A stretch of 64,000 bases of DNA from Corynebacterium sputi DSM 45148 (lineage in GTDB: Bacteria; Actinomycetota; Actinomycetes; Mycobacteriales; Mycobacteriaceae), in contig NZ_ATYV01000002.1 in assembly GCF_000427865.1 (NCBI RefSeq), forward strand, positions 150,212 to 214,211. Reading direction: 5' to 3'. The number at the start of each line of letters is the position of its first letter. The first letter of the stretch is position 1. Below, one piece after another: positions 1 through 7,792 of the stretch. Position numbers and translations under genes: made by a program. Under the pieces are notes generated by a model that saw only the letters and a program-made list of their open reading frames with translations, had not been told where the DNA came from and searched no databases.

Positions 1-15
1 GGACCGTTCCAGCAC

Positions 16-879
16 ATGGAAGCCCTTGTACTCATCGCACTGGTCGTCGCTGCTGCCGTAGTCGTTGTTCGACTGTCGCAGAACCGTCAGAACAAGGCGA
101 TTGAAGCCCATAAAACCAACGAGCTCGCCGATGCCACCGGTGATGCCCGACGCTGGATCGAACGTCTCGGTTCCCAGGTTTTGAGCATCTCCGGATCCGA
201 TACTGCCTCCACCCAGGCGATGGCCGATGCGTCCGAGCGCTACAACGCGGCGTCGTCGCAGATCTCCACTGCTGCCACCCCTGCACAGGCACGCCAGGCG
301 AAGGAGTCCGCGCTCGAGGGCATGCACTACGTCGCGGCTGCCCGCGAAATCATGGGCATGCCTGCCGGCCCGTCGATCCCGCCGCTGGAAGGTCAGCGAG
401 CAGCAGGCTCCGTCACGGAGAAGCGCACGATCGACTTCGAGGGTGAGCAGATCTCTGCCAGCCCGAATGCGTCCTCTGAGACCCCGCACTACTACCCCGG
501 TGGTCGTGTGGCTGGCCGTCCGGTCCCGGCCGGCTGGTACTCCTCCCCGTGGTGGGCATCTGCCATGGCAACGGGTATGTGGACCATGACATCCATGATG
601 ATGTTCTCCATGATGTTCAGCGGTATGGCCGGAGTCGGCTACGGCGCAAACGAATTCGAGTCCGGCGCCGGTGATGGCACCGACGGTGGTGGCGACATGG
701 GAGACGGTGGCGACGGCGGAGACATGGGCGATGCCGGTGACGGTGGCGACATGGGAGACGGCGGCGATATGGGCGGCGGAGATATGGGAGATGGCGGTGG
801 CGGTCTCTTCGGTGGAGACGGCGGCGGCCTCTTCGGCGGTGGCGATGGCGGCGGATTCTTCGATGGATTCGACTTCTAG
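16..879 (+). CDS. Membrane-anchored protein with Gly/Asp/Met-rich tail
   Basis: The 287-residue protein starts with one hydrophobic segment (about residues 3-20), followed by a charged, probably helical region (about 25-120). A Pro/Tyr/Trp-rich linker leads to a second hydrophobic, Met-rich segment (about 180-205, many Met around MTSMMMFSMMF). The last 65 residues are repeats of Gly, Asp and Met (GDGGDMGDGG-type units) ending in Phe/Gly. No catalytic motif is visible and I do not recognise a function. The acidic Gly/Asp tail could bind cations, which is inference. No stop codon lies upstream in frame within the window, so the true start may be before position 1. A strong hairpin follows the stop. 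Confidence 0.7.
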   Translation: MEALVLIALVVAAAVVVVRLSQNRQNKAIEAHKTNELADATGDARRWIERLGSQVLSISGSDTASTQAMADASERYNAASSQISTAATPAQARQAKESALEGMHYVAAAREIMGMPAGPSIPPLEGQRAAGSVTEKRTIDFEGEQISASPNASSETPHYYPGGRVAGRPVPAGWYSSPWWASAMATGMWTMTSMMMFSMMFSGMAGVGYGANEFESGAGDGTDGGGDMGDGGDGGDMGDAGDGGDMGDGGDMGGGDMGDGGGGLFGGDGGGLFGGGDGGGFFDGFDF

Positions 880-927
880 CGCGATCCCGCGAATGTAACC
901 GCTTTTCGCTCCCAGAGCAGAAGCCCT

Positions 928-970
928 GACGCCCGGGTAGCCAGTAATTTCTACTGGTCACCCGGGCGTC
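928..970. terminator. Long hairpin, probable terminator
   Basis: The arms GACGCCCGGGT (928-938) and ACCCGGGCGTC (960-970) are perfectly complementary. The loop holds a second stem, CCAGTA (941-946) with TACTGG (952-957), so nearly the whole 43 nt folds. No U-tract follows on the + strand. It lies after the Gly/Asp-rich gene. Confidence 0.6.
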
Positions 971-1059
971 GTCAGCTCAGGGGGTGTGGCTATCGCGCGT
1001 TGGCACCAATAGATGCCAACGGAGCGAAAGAACTTCTTGCCGGCACCCAGGCATGAAGA

Positions 1060-1095
1060 AACCCCGACCAACGATCATCAATTCAGGTCGGGGTT
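1060..1095 (-). terminator. Terminator of rpiB
   Basis: Complementary arms AACCCCGACC (1060-1069) and GGTCGGGGTT (1086-1095). Read on the - strand the stem is followed by a T-rich run, as expected for an intrinsic terminator after rpiB. Confidence 0.75.
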
Positions 1096-1139
1096 GCATT
1101 AGGAGAGGACGTTCCTAAACGCCCTCGTACCGACGAGAA

Positions 1140-1613
1140 CTACTCGCCCGGAACCGACGGGGCGATACCGGTGCGCTCGTAATCAGCGAGGATGTCGATA
1201 CGACGCTGGTGACGCTCCTCTTCGCTCCACGGCTGGGAAACGAATGCATCGACGATGGCCTTAGCCTCATCCTCGGAGTGCATACGGCCACCGAGTCCAA
1301 TGAGCTGAGCGTTGTTGTGCTCACGAGCGAGTTTGGCGGTCTCCGGGGACCAAGCCAAGGCACAGCGCGCACCCTTGACCTTGTTAGCGGCGATCTGCTC
1401 TCCGTTGCCGGACCCGCCGAGAACAATGCCGAGTGAACCCGGATCGTTCACGGTGCGGGAAGCAGCCTCGATGCAGAACGCGGGGTAATCGTCGAGAGCG
1501 TCATATTCATGAGCTCCGCAATCGACAACTTCGTGTCCGGATTCTTCCAGGTGGGCCTTGATCAGGTTCTTCATTTCGAAACCGGCGTGGTCCGCGCCGA
1601 GGTAAATACGCAT
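1140..1613 (-). CDS. rpiB: Ribose-5-phosphate isomerase B
   Basis: Interconverts ribose 5-phosphate and ribulose 5-phosphate in the pentose phosphate pathway, in the cytosol. The 157-residue protein has the LacA/RpiB fold signatures: GADHAG near residue 6 for phosphate binding, and GGSGNGEQIAANK near residues 66-78. As in the M. tuberculosis enzyme, the catalytic base position carries Glu (about residue 72) rather than the Cys of E. coli RpiB. I chose the ATG at 1613 because CGGAAC lies just upstream; an ATG four codons earlier (1625) has a weaker ribosome binding site. It ends in a clear terminator. The neighbourhood matches Rv2465c in M. tuberculosis. Confidence 0.95.
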   Translation of the reverse strand: MRIYLGADHAGFEMKNLIKAHLEESGHEVVDCGAHEYDALDDYPAFCIEAASRTVNDPGSLGIVLGGSGNGEQIAANKVKGARCALAWSPETAKLAREHNNAQLIGLGGRMHSEDEAKAIVDAFVSQPWSEEERHQRRIDILADYERTGIAPSVPGE

Positions 1614-1757
1614 AGTTCCGATCATACCGGGTGTGAACAGAACGGCATCTGGGACGGGGCTAAATTCGCTTTACGCCGCAAACAACTACCCTCACTACCC
1701 GACACTCTTTTTGTTTCGGCCGCGCCCCGCGCGTGCCCCTTCTCTCCAGGAGATTTG

Positions 1758-1877
1758 ATGACTAGCCCATTCGAGAAGCCCAAAGAACCTATCCAACGGC
1801 AGCGCTGGTTCCCATGGGCGACTGCGCTGGTGGTTCTGATTATCGTCCTTGTCGTTTTCTGGAGAATAATCCTGTAA
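1758..1877 (+). CDS. Small single-helix membrane protein, 39 aa
   Basis: The ATG at 1758 sits behind a strong ribosome binding site (CAGGAGATTTG). The product has a polar, Pro- and Lys-containing N-terminus (MTSPFEKPKEPIQRQRW) and a single hydrophobic helix (about residues 19-38) that runs to the end, with one Arg near the C-terminus. No known family is recognised. It is followed after 127 nt by another one-helix microprotein in the same direction, which suggests co-expression. The reading frame is open further upstream to 1509, but that part is antisense to rpiB and has no good ribosome binding site. Confidence 0.6.
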   Translation: MTSPFEKPKEPIQRQRWFPWATALVVLIIVLVVFWRIIL

Positions 1878-2004
1878 CAGGGTCTCTCAGATGCCCCCGG
1901 GGGATGCGTTACCTAGGGAGATTAAGCGAAAATGGAGCCTGGACACTCACCACACCACGTGCGTCCAGACTCCGGACGCCTTCATTTCCCGAGAGGAGCC
2001 CATC

Positions 2005-2178
2005 ATGGCTGACCGAACTTACACCCCAGATCCGCGCGAAGACGCCCGCCAGCAGGAGATTTCCCGCGAACTGGTGGAAGCTGGAAACGAGAACCGCGGA
2101 AGTATGGCGATCATGGTCGGCGGCACTGTCGTAATCCTCATCGTCGCGATCGCACTACTTTTCTACGTATTCATGTAG
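2005..2178 (+). CDS. Small tail-anchored membrane protein, 57 aa
   Basis: The ATG at 2005 is preceded by GAGAGGAG at good spacing. The first 33 residues are acidic and polar (MADRTYTPDPREDARQQE), and residues about 36-57 form one hydrophobic helix to the C-terminus. Function unknown. It lies between another single-helix microprotein and a lipoprotein esterase gene on the same strand. A frame-matched ATG at 1891 exists but has no comparable ribosome binding site. Confidence 0.65.
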   Translation: MADRTYTPDPREDARQQEISRELVEAGNENRGSMAIMVGGTVVILIVAIALLFYVFM

Positions 2179-2220
2179 GGCAGAACTGGACTCCGGACGA
2201 CAGCACAAGAGGACCTGACC

Positions 2221-2318
2221 ATGGACCCCACCCCCACTAGTTCCGTCCCCGTGCTGTTCGCGCTCGCCTGTTCTCTCGTGCCAGTGCGGCACTTGCGACA
2301 GCAGCGCTGACCGGGTCG
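2221..2318 (+). other. Out-of-frame start and signal peptide of the esterase
   Basis: An ATG at 2221 behind AAGAGGACC opens a frame that ends at 2310. In the frame of the downstream esterase, from 2241 on, the translation reads as a lipoprotein signal peptide (ASAALATAALTGSMLVAC), but it has no ATG, GTG or TTG start before 2319. One extra C in the run at 2247-2250 would join the good start to the signal peptide. A one-base deletion or a sequencing error there is the simplest reading. Confidence 0.6.
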
Positions 2319-3299
2319 ATGCTCGTCGCCTGCGGAGAAGACTCAAACCAAGACCCCTACGACAATGCGACAGCATGGTCGGCACCTGGCTCAAACGTCG
2401 ACCTAATGGTCGCCGACAGCCTTCCAGGCCAGGACCCGGGCGAGAATTTCGTGGAAAGGGTTTGGTACCCGGTTCGCGACGGTGATGCAGACTCCGACCA
2501 GAACTGGGCTGATGTATACCTCCCCGAAGGGGACTTTGAGGCAGATTCCGTCCCGTTAGTCATTCTTGTCCACGGAGGCGCCTGGCACGGTGGTGCTCCA
2601 GGGGTTCGCAACATGGCGCAGGATCTCTCCCACCGTGGTGTCGCGGTGTACAACCTGGAGTACCGCGACATCGACGAAGGCGGCGGCTACCCCAAGACTT
2701 TCACTGACGTCGCCGACGCCCTCGACATCGTCCCCGAGCTCAATCAGCGCTTCCCCGAGATCTCTATCGACGACGAGACCGTGGTCGGACACAGCGCTGG
2801 CGCGCAGCTCGCGGCGTGGGCTGGCACCCGTAGCGACCTAGAGGGACATGAAGTCGGTGCCGATCCCCTCTTCACTCCGACACGCGTCGTGTCCCTGGCC
2901 GGTCCCCTCGATCTGGTCTGGGCCGCAGAGAACGGCGACGATAACATTGTGAAGGCGATGAAAGGCACTCCCTCTGATCTTCCAGAGGAATACGCCAGCA
3001 TCGACCCGATCCAGAACATCAACCCTGAGGTTCCAGTTGTCGCGGTCCATGGCACGAAGGATGACCTGGTCCCTCCGCAGAACTCAGAGAACTACGTGGA
3101 CGCAGTCACCGATGAAAACGGCGACGCCCATCTGGTCCTCCTTGACGGCGAAAGCCACGCCACGTTTATGTCGAGTTCGTCTGACCACTACGTGCAGGTC
3201 CTCGATCTGATCCACCATGTTGCGATTGCTCCCCGATCGGATCTGGAAGACGACTTGAACGGAGCAACCACCAGCGTCCAGCACTTCTTGGAACGCTAG
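2319..3299 (+). CDS. Alpha/beta hydrolase (esterase/lipase-like), probable lipoprotein
   Basis: A carboxylester-type hydrolase of the BD-FAE/esterase kind. The oxyanion-hole motif HGGAWHGG lies near residues 85-92 and the nucleophile elbow GHSAG at 157-161 (Ser159). An acid sits in GTKDDLVPP (about 248-249) and the catalytic His in GESHATF (about 280). Residues 1-5 (MLVAC) are the end of a lipobox, so the mature protein should be anchored to the outer face of the membrane by Cys5. The ATG at 2319 is therefore not the natural start. The missing part lies upstream in a shifted frame (2221-2318). A terminator follows at 3330. Confidence 0.8.
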   Translation: MLVACGEDSNQDPYDNATAWSAPGSNVDLMVADSLPGQDPGENFVERVWYPVRDGDADSDQNWADVYLPEGDFEADSVPLVILVHGGAWHGGAPGVRNMAQDLSHRGVAVYNLEYRDIDEGGGYPKTFTDVADALDIVPELNQRFPEISIDDETVVGHSAGAQLAAWAGTRSDLEGHEVGADPLFTPTRVVSLAGPLDLVWAAENGDDNIVKAMKGTPSDLPEEYASIDPIQNINPEVPVVAVHGTKDDLVPPQNSENYVDAVTDENGDAHLVLLDGESHATFMSSSSDHYVQVLDLIHHVAIAPRSDLEDDLNGATTSVQHFLER

Positions 3300-3329
3300 A
3301 CCCGTCTCCTGTCGTAGCTGCAACGATTA

Positions 3330-3373
3330 GACCCCAGACGACGTCGGATCTATTCCGTCCTCTGGGGTCTTTG
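3330..3373. terminator. Bidirectional terminator
   Basis: Perfect arms GACCCCAGA (3330-3338) and TCTGGGGTC (3361-3369), followed by TTT on the + strand. It separates the esterase from the convergent helicase gene. Confidence 0.75.
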
Positions 3374-3418
3374 GCTAACTGCGACCGCTCAAAAGAGAGC
3401 CGTCAGTCGGATAATTCG

Positions 3419-6400
3419 CTATTTCCCCTTTTTGATTTTTCGAACTCGTCGTCCCTGAACCACCGTGACGATGATCGTGCCCCAGCTGACGATCATGATG
3501 ATCGCTGCAAGGTCCTCACTAATTTCGGTGACAGGGAGCGAACCGAAGAACGAAACCACCGAGATGATCAACCACATCCGGAACTTCTTTTTCGCCAACT
3601 CCAGTTCAGCGGGATCTGCGATGTTCGCCGCGGGAGGGACAACCATCGGTGAAGGAGGATTGAACGGTGCGGACATGATGTATGGATTGTCAGGTCGCGA
3701 ATTGTTCGGATTGCCAGTGGCCTCCGGGGAGATCCGATAGGGATTATCTCCACGGTCTGTGTTTGTCGGCGTGCTTTCGCTAGGCGCAAACGATGGGACC
3801 GACTCCGGCTGCTTCCTTTCAACAGGAACAGTCGACGTCGACGACACCGGCTCCTTGGTGCCGTTCAGTTCAATTGCGTCTTCAATCAGCAGCCGAGCCT
3901 GGACGTTGTGATTATTCGATGAGATCTCCGCTTCGACCACGACAGTTTCAACCTCTTCCGGAACAGCCTCAGCAATCGACGCCAACTCTGTAGAAGCCCA
4001 GGTAGAGAAGTCATCACTCCGAACGACGCTGGTCTCATACCTCTGCGCGAGTTTCACTTTTCCGTCTTGTGCTTCAAGGTCATCGGTGACCAACACGTCG
4101 CAGCGCGATTTAGTGACTGCCTGCTTGTACTCAAGGCCCAACGATCCACACAGAGCCTCAAGTCGCTCTCCCTGTGGATAGAGATCTCCGTCCACAAAAG
4201 TTGATCCCTTGAAGGCGATTCGAGCTCCTGGCACAAGAACCGTTGTGGCATCTACGACGATGTTCAAGGCGCCAAGGTTGTTCGCCTCTTCTGGTGCGGC
4301 TTGCGCCACCGATATCGGGTCAGCAGACGCGGTGACCGGCTCAAGAGCTGCCGGCACCTTTTCTGGTCGAGCAGGAGGAGGAGCCACAACCTCAACGGGC
4401 TCGATTAGCTTTCCAGTGCTGGTGTACCACCCCTCGAAAGCCTCTTGAGAGATGATGGGCTTGCCATATTCACGAGCCTTACGCGCCTTGGTCGACATCG
4501 AAGCAACGTCAAGCGCGACCAACACGTCACATTGAGACTTCGAGACACCTGTCTTGTACACAAGCCCCTTATCTGCACAAATTTCCGTTAGTCGGTCATT
4601 ATCCGCAGGCGCACCGAGCAGGTTGTCTCGACCTGTAAAAGCGACTCGGGTACCTGCGCTGAAGTGGGTGCTGACGTCGACTGCATCTGGATCGGACACC
4701 AGTGGAAGATTCGCCGACTTCATCACTGAAGCCTCGACTCGACCTGCTAGTTCAGTGTGTTCCACCTGGGTCCATGAACTCCTTTCAACAGCCCACGCCG
4801 AGAGTTTTTCAATGCAATTGACCCCGGACTTTTCATACTGAGGCTTCTCCTCGCCTCCCGAGATCGCCGCCCATGCGACGTCGGTGTCGGTCGCTCGACT
4901 GCGGTCCAACTGCATCGGTGACTTCGGGGCCCAATACGGGATAAACAGTGCTCCTCCGTCGATTCCGGCAGTCTCCGGGACTACTGTGCCGCGATCGAGA
5001 GCCAGTCGACCCTGTTGGTAGGCGCTGACCATCTCTTCGCACCGTCGAATGACGGTCGATCCGCTGGGTGCCACGCCAAGATCAGAAATGTCGTAGCCGA
5101 CGCCTAATCCGACTGACAATCCCTTCTCCTGATGGCGAACAGCACGCTCCAACATCGCCAGCCGGTCTCCCACCACGATGCCGCCTGCCGCCTGACGAAG
5201 TAGCAGCGGCCAGAACTCACGAAGCGCCGGCGCCATCGCAAGTCCTCCAGCTGGCACATTATGGCTCCTGCCGAAGTCCCCGAGATCAGCCCTCGGATTA
5301 ATCCAGGAACCGAAGTCCGCGATCTTCTGCCCATCGTGCAGGATGGTCACGTGGATTCTCGCCACGTGTTCACTAATCTTGAAATCAACGCCATCGAACG
5401 AAATGAATACGACGCGATTCGTCTGAAGCTTCGCACCGACATCACGTCGAACCCGACGAACCAAGTGGTTATTCGCCCTGACGTGCCGTTCTTCGATCGG
5501 AGCGCTAAGTCGCAGGTTTTCTAGGTCCACGGCTCGAGACAGCGCCACATAAAATTGACCGTCAGTAGTCGTGCCGCCGGTCAGGTCGATATAGCACTTC
5601 GGGATCGTCTTGCCTTGAGCCTTATGAATCGTGATCGCCCACGCCAGAATCACGGGGAACTGCGAAATTGAACCCACCGAAGCGCTGCCGAGAACTCCTT
5701 CGGTAACTACCGGGCTTTTCACATCCCAGGTGTGTCGGCTGACGGTTACGACTTCTCCGTTGGCGTCGATTCGGACTGTGATCTCGTCGTTGTCTGCTTG
5801 GATGATCTGCCCGAAGGATCCATTGACGTACCTGCCAGCCCCGTCGTTGGTCACCATCATGACCCTCGCACCGACTGCATATCTCAAGACCGATGAGCCG
5901 CCGAATTTCTCACTCTCACTCACGCCTTCGAATGTGGCTGCACTGGTGAAATGTGGAGTTGTCAGGCCGTCCAGACGGGAGTCATTGATCTTGTCAACTG
6001 TTCGTCGATAACTAGCTAGGGTGACCCAATCATCAGGAGGGGTAAAGCCGGACTCAACCCGACTGTTGAGAACGTCAACGGCTTGATCAGTCAGTGAGCC
6101 TTCCCGAATCGAGTTCAAAATGTCGATGAACTCGGTATTCGACTGTCGCCAGACCTTCGTCAGGCTGATTTCTGCGAGATCCAGGCTCTGGTAGCAGTGC
6201 GCTGAAAAGAAATACGGAGTTTCCCACGTGGTGCGGAAGATTTCGACTTCGCTATCAACCACCACTGGAGGCAGCTGAAGGAGATCTCCCACAAGGATCA
6301 GCTGCACACCGCCGAAGGGCTTAGTGCTATTTCGCGCTCGCCTCAGCGCAATATCCATCATGTCGAACAGGTCCGCCCGCACCATGGAAATTTCGTCGAC

Positions 6401-6712
6401 GACCAGCTGACTGATGTTCTTTAGGACCTTGGCCGGAGCACCTTCTGCTCGCCACCTGCCGCCTTCCTTCACATCATCTGGATACATGCCCGGCCGGAAA
6501 CCGAATGCCCGATGGATCGTGAATCCATCAACATTTAGGGCGGCCACTCCCGTCGGAGCGGTAACTAGAACCTTCTTGGACATGTGCTGGTTCAAGAACA
6601 TCCTTAGGAGCGTGGACTTTCCCGTACCGGCTTTGCCAGTGATCAGTACGTTCTCGCCATCACCAATACGACGAAGAGCATCATCGAATTCTCCCGTGAT
6701 CTGGATTTCCAT
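3419..6712 (-). CDS. PIF1-like helicase with degenerate exonuclease region, two BRCT-like domains and membrane anchor
   Basis: A 1097-residue protein. Residues 1-410 are a superfamily 1B PIF1-like helicase: Walker A GKAGTGKST (26-34), Walker B LVVDEISM (about 103-110), GDLLQLPP (about 142-149) and motif VI YVALSRA (about 388-394). Residues about 433-560 resemble a DEDDh exonuclease in shape (AMAPALREFWPLLL), but the Asp-x-Glu motif reads FISFDGVD and the HN-FD motif is lost, so nuclease activity is unlikely. Two BRCT-like domains follow (about 685-765 and 825-907; GTRVAFTG and GARIAFKG starts), then a Pro/Ser-rich linker. Two hydrophobic helices (about 1046-1061 and 1067-1085) and a basic tail end the protein. 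The ATG at 6712 has AGGGGA upstream; an in-frame start at 6787 is less likely. The gene is isolated between two terminators. Its role is unknown. Confidence 0.85.
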   Translation of the reverse strand: MEIQITGEFDDALRRIGDGENVLITGKAGTGKSTLLRMFLNQHMSKKVLVTAPTGVAALNVDGFTIHRAFGFRPGMYPDDVKEGGRWRAEGAPAKVLKNISQLVVDEISMVRADLFDMMDIALRRARNSTKPFGGVQLILVGDLLQLPPVVVDSEVEIFRTTWETPYFFSAHCYQSLDLAEISLTKVWRQSNTEFIDILNSIREGSLTDQAVDVLNSRVESGFTPPDDWVTLASYRRTVDKINDSRLDGLTTPHFTSAATFEGVSESEKFGGSSVLRYAVGARVMMVTNDGAGRYVNGSFGQIIQADNDEITVRIDANGEVVTVSRHTWDVKSPVVTEGVLGSASVGSISQFPVILAWAITIHKAQGKTIPKCYIDLTGGTTTDGQFYVALSRAVDLENLRLSAPIEERHVRANNHLVRRVRRDVGAKLQTNRVVFISFDGVDFKISEHVARIHVTILHDGQKIADFGSWINPRADLGDFGRSHNVPAGGLAMAPALREFWPLLLRQAAGGIVVGDRLAMLERAVRHQEKGLSVGLGVGYDISDLGVAPSGSTVIRRCEEMVSAYQQGRLALDRGTVVPETAGIDGGALFIPYWAPKSPMQLDRSRATDTDVAWAAISGGEEKPQYEKSGVNCIEKLSAWAVERSSWTQVEHTELAGRVEASVMKSANLPLVSDPDAVDVSTHFSAGTRVAFTGRDNLLGAPADNDRLTEICADKGLVYKTGVSKSQCDVLVALDVASMSTKARKAREYGKPIISQEAFEGWYTSTGKLIEPVEVVAPPPARPEKVPAALEPVTASADPISVAQAAPEEANNLGALNIVVDATTVLVPGARIAFKGSTFVDGDLYPQGERLEALCGSLGLEYKQAVTKSRCDVLVTDDLEAQDGKVKLAQRYETSVVRSDDFSTWASTELASIAEAVPEEVETVVVEAEISSNNHNVQARLLIEDAIELNGTKEPVSSTSTVPVERKQPESVPSFAPSESTPTNTDRGDNPYRISPEATGNPNNSRPDNPYIMSAPFNPPSPMVVPPAANIADPAELELAKKKFRMWLIISVVSFFGSLPVTEISEDLAAIIMIVSWGTIIVTVVQGRRVRKIKKGK

Positions 6713-7042
6713 GTAGCCGCTTCCCCTCTCGCCACGGAGCCTGTACCCCGACCGTGGCCAATCAATTTCAGAACAAACGTCTCTCACCTTAGGGAATAAA
6801 TTTCAGACTCACGGTGCTTCAGGTAGATCCTCCCACCGGCACAACCCCCGCTGTGCCTGAAACGATCCCGCTAAACTGCGACTGATCTGCAAGAAGAGAC
6901 GAACCATGACCGTCAGATGCAATGAATAGACCGACGGAGACGGATCATTCACAGTTGGAAGTGGACATCATCCGCCGCTATAGCGCGAGTGACTGACATT
7001 CCACATCTGGTTGACCACTTGACGACTGCCTCTCTAACAACA
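6713..7042. other. Intergenic region upstream of the helicase
   Basis: About 330 bases between the helicase start and the terminator of the next - strand gene. It must hold the helicase promoter. I see no convincing gene, only a 7-codon open frame behind AAGAGACGAACC at about 6906. Confidence 0.5.
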
Positions 7043-7078
7043 AGACCGACACGGTCCTAATGTCCGTGCCGGTCTTTG
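7043..7078 (-). terminator. Terminator of the nitroreductase-like gene
   Basis: Arms AGACCGACACGG and CCGTGCCGGTCT pair with one mismatch around a 9-nt loop (7043-7075). T-rich sequence follows on both strands. Confidence 0.7.
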
Positions 7079-7115
7079 TGTGGTGACCCGCGAAAAGTCG
7101 GCGGGCGGGTCCTAA

Positions 7116-7745
7116 TTAGTCGAACTGGGGGCTCTCCGTGCGCGAACGCTTGATCTCGAAGAAGTGCGGGTACTGCGCCAATCGCACCGAGGCGTCGAAG
7201 ATCTCGCCGGCTTCTTCGCCGCGCGGGATGCGGGTGATGACCGGGCCGAAGAAGGCGGTCTCCCCCAGCTTCACAACGGGGGTACCTACGTCATCGCCGA
7301 CGGCGTCGATGGCGCCCTGGTGGAAGGCGCGGAGCTTTCCGTCATAGGCGTCGGTGTGTGCTACCTCGAAGCGCTCGGCGGGAAGGCCGACTTCGGCGAG
7401 GGATTCGACGATGAGGTCGTCGTAAACAAACTCCGGCTCCACGCCTTCTCGGTTCACCGGTCCCTCGTTGTGAACCTTGGTGCCGAGGGTTGTGTAGAGC
7501 TCGTCGACCTTGTCAGCGCCGTCGAGGGTCGCCACTGCGGCGAAGACTCGGGCCGGGGCCCAGTTGGAGCGCATCTTCTCGGCGTACTCATCCGGCAGGT
7601 CGCGGCCGGCGTTGAGCACCGAGAGGCTCATCGGCTGCCAGTCGACATCAATGTCGCGGACCTTCTCCACTTCCTTAATCCACCGGGACGTGGCCCAGGC
7701 GAACGGGCAAGAGACATCGAACCAGAACGTGACCTTCTCAGACAT
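7116..7745 (-). CDS. DsbA-fold, mycothiol-dependent nitroreductase-like protein (Rv2466c family)
   Basis: A 209-residue thioredoxin-fold/DsbA-like protein closely resembling Rv2466c, which uses mycothiol and mycoredoxin to reduce nitro compounds and oxidised substrates. The active-site segment is FDVSCPFAWATSRW (about residues 9-22). The family normally has CPWC; here it is CPFA, so the resolving Cys is replaced by Ala and chemistry would be monothiol. The conserved GTPVVKLGETAFFGPVI region (about 154-170), with the cis-Pro loop, is intact. The start at 7745 has a strong ribosome binding site (GGAAGGAC). It sits beside pepN as in M. tuberculosis. Confidence 0.88.
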   Translation of the reverse strand: MSEKVTFWFDVSCPFAWATSRWIKEVEKVRDIDVDWQPMSLSVLNAGRDLPDEYAEKMRSNWAPARVFAAVATLDGADKVDELYTTLGTKVHNEGPVNREGVEPEFVYDDLIVESLAEVGLPAERFEVAHTDAYDGKLRAFHQGAIDAVGDDVGTPVVKLGETAFFGPVITRIPRGEEAGEIFDASVRLAQYPHFFEIKRSRTESPQFD

Positions 7746-7792
7746 GGCGTCCTTCCAACAGGTTGGCGTTAATTTCCATCCACCGTAGCGTC

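Noticed and set aside
660..860. Possible CRISPR-like or tandem repeat array
   Set aside because: The repetition follows codons for Gly, Asp and Met in an open frame, with no uniform repeat-spacer structure.
617..961. Arg/His-rich 114-aa frame on the - strand
   Set aside because: It is the antisense of the Gly/Asp repeat tail; its composition is an artefact of the GGC/GAC repeats.
3419..7000. Possibility that the helicase belongs to a defence island or integrated element
   Set aside because: No integrase, direct repeats, tRNA or other defence genes nearby; base composition is not clearly different.
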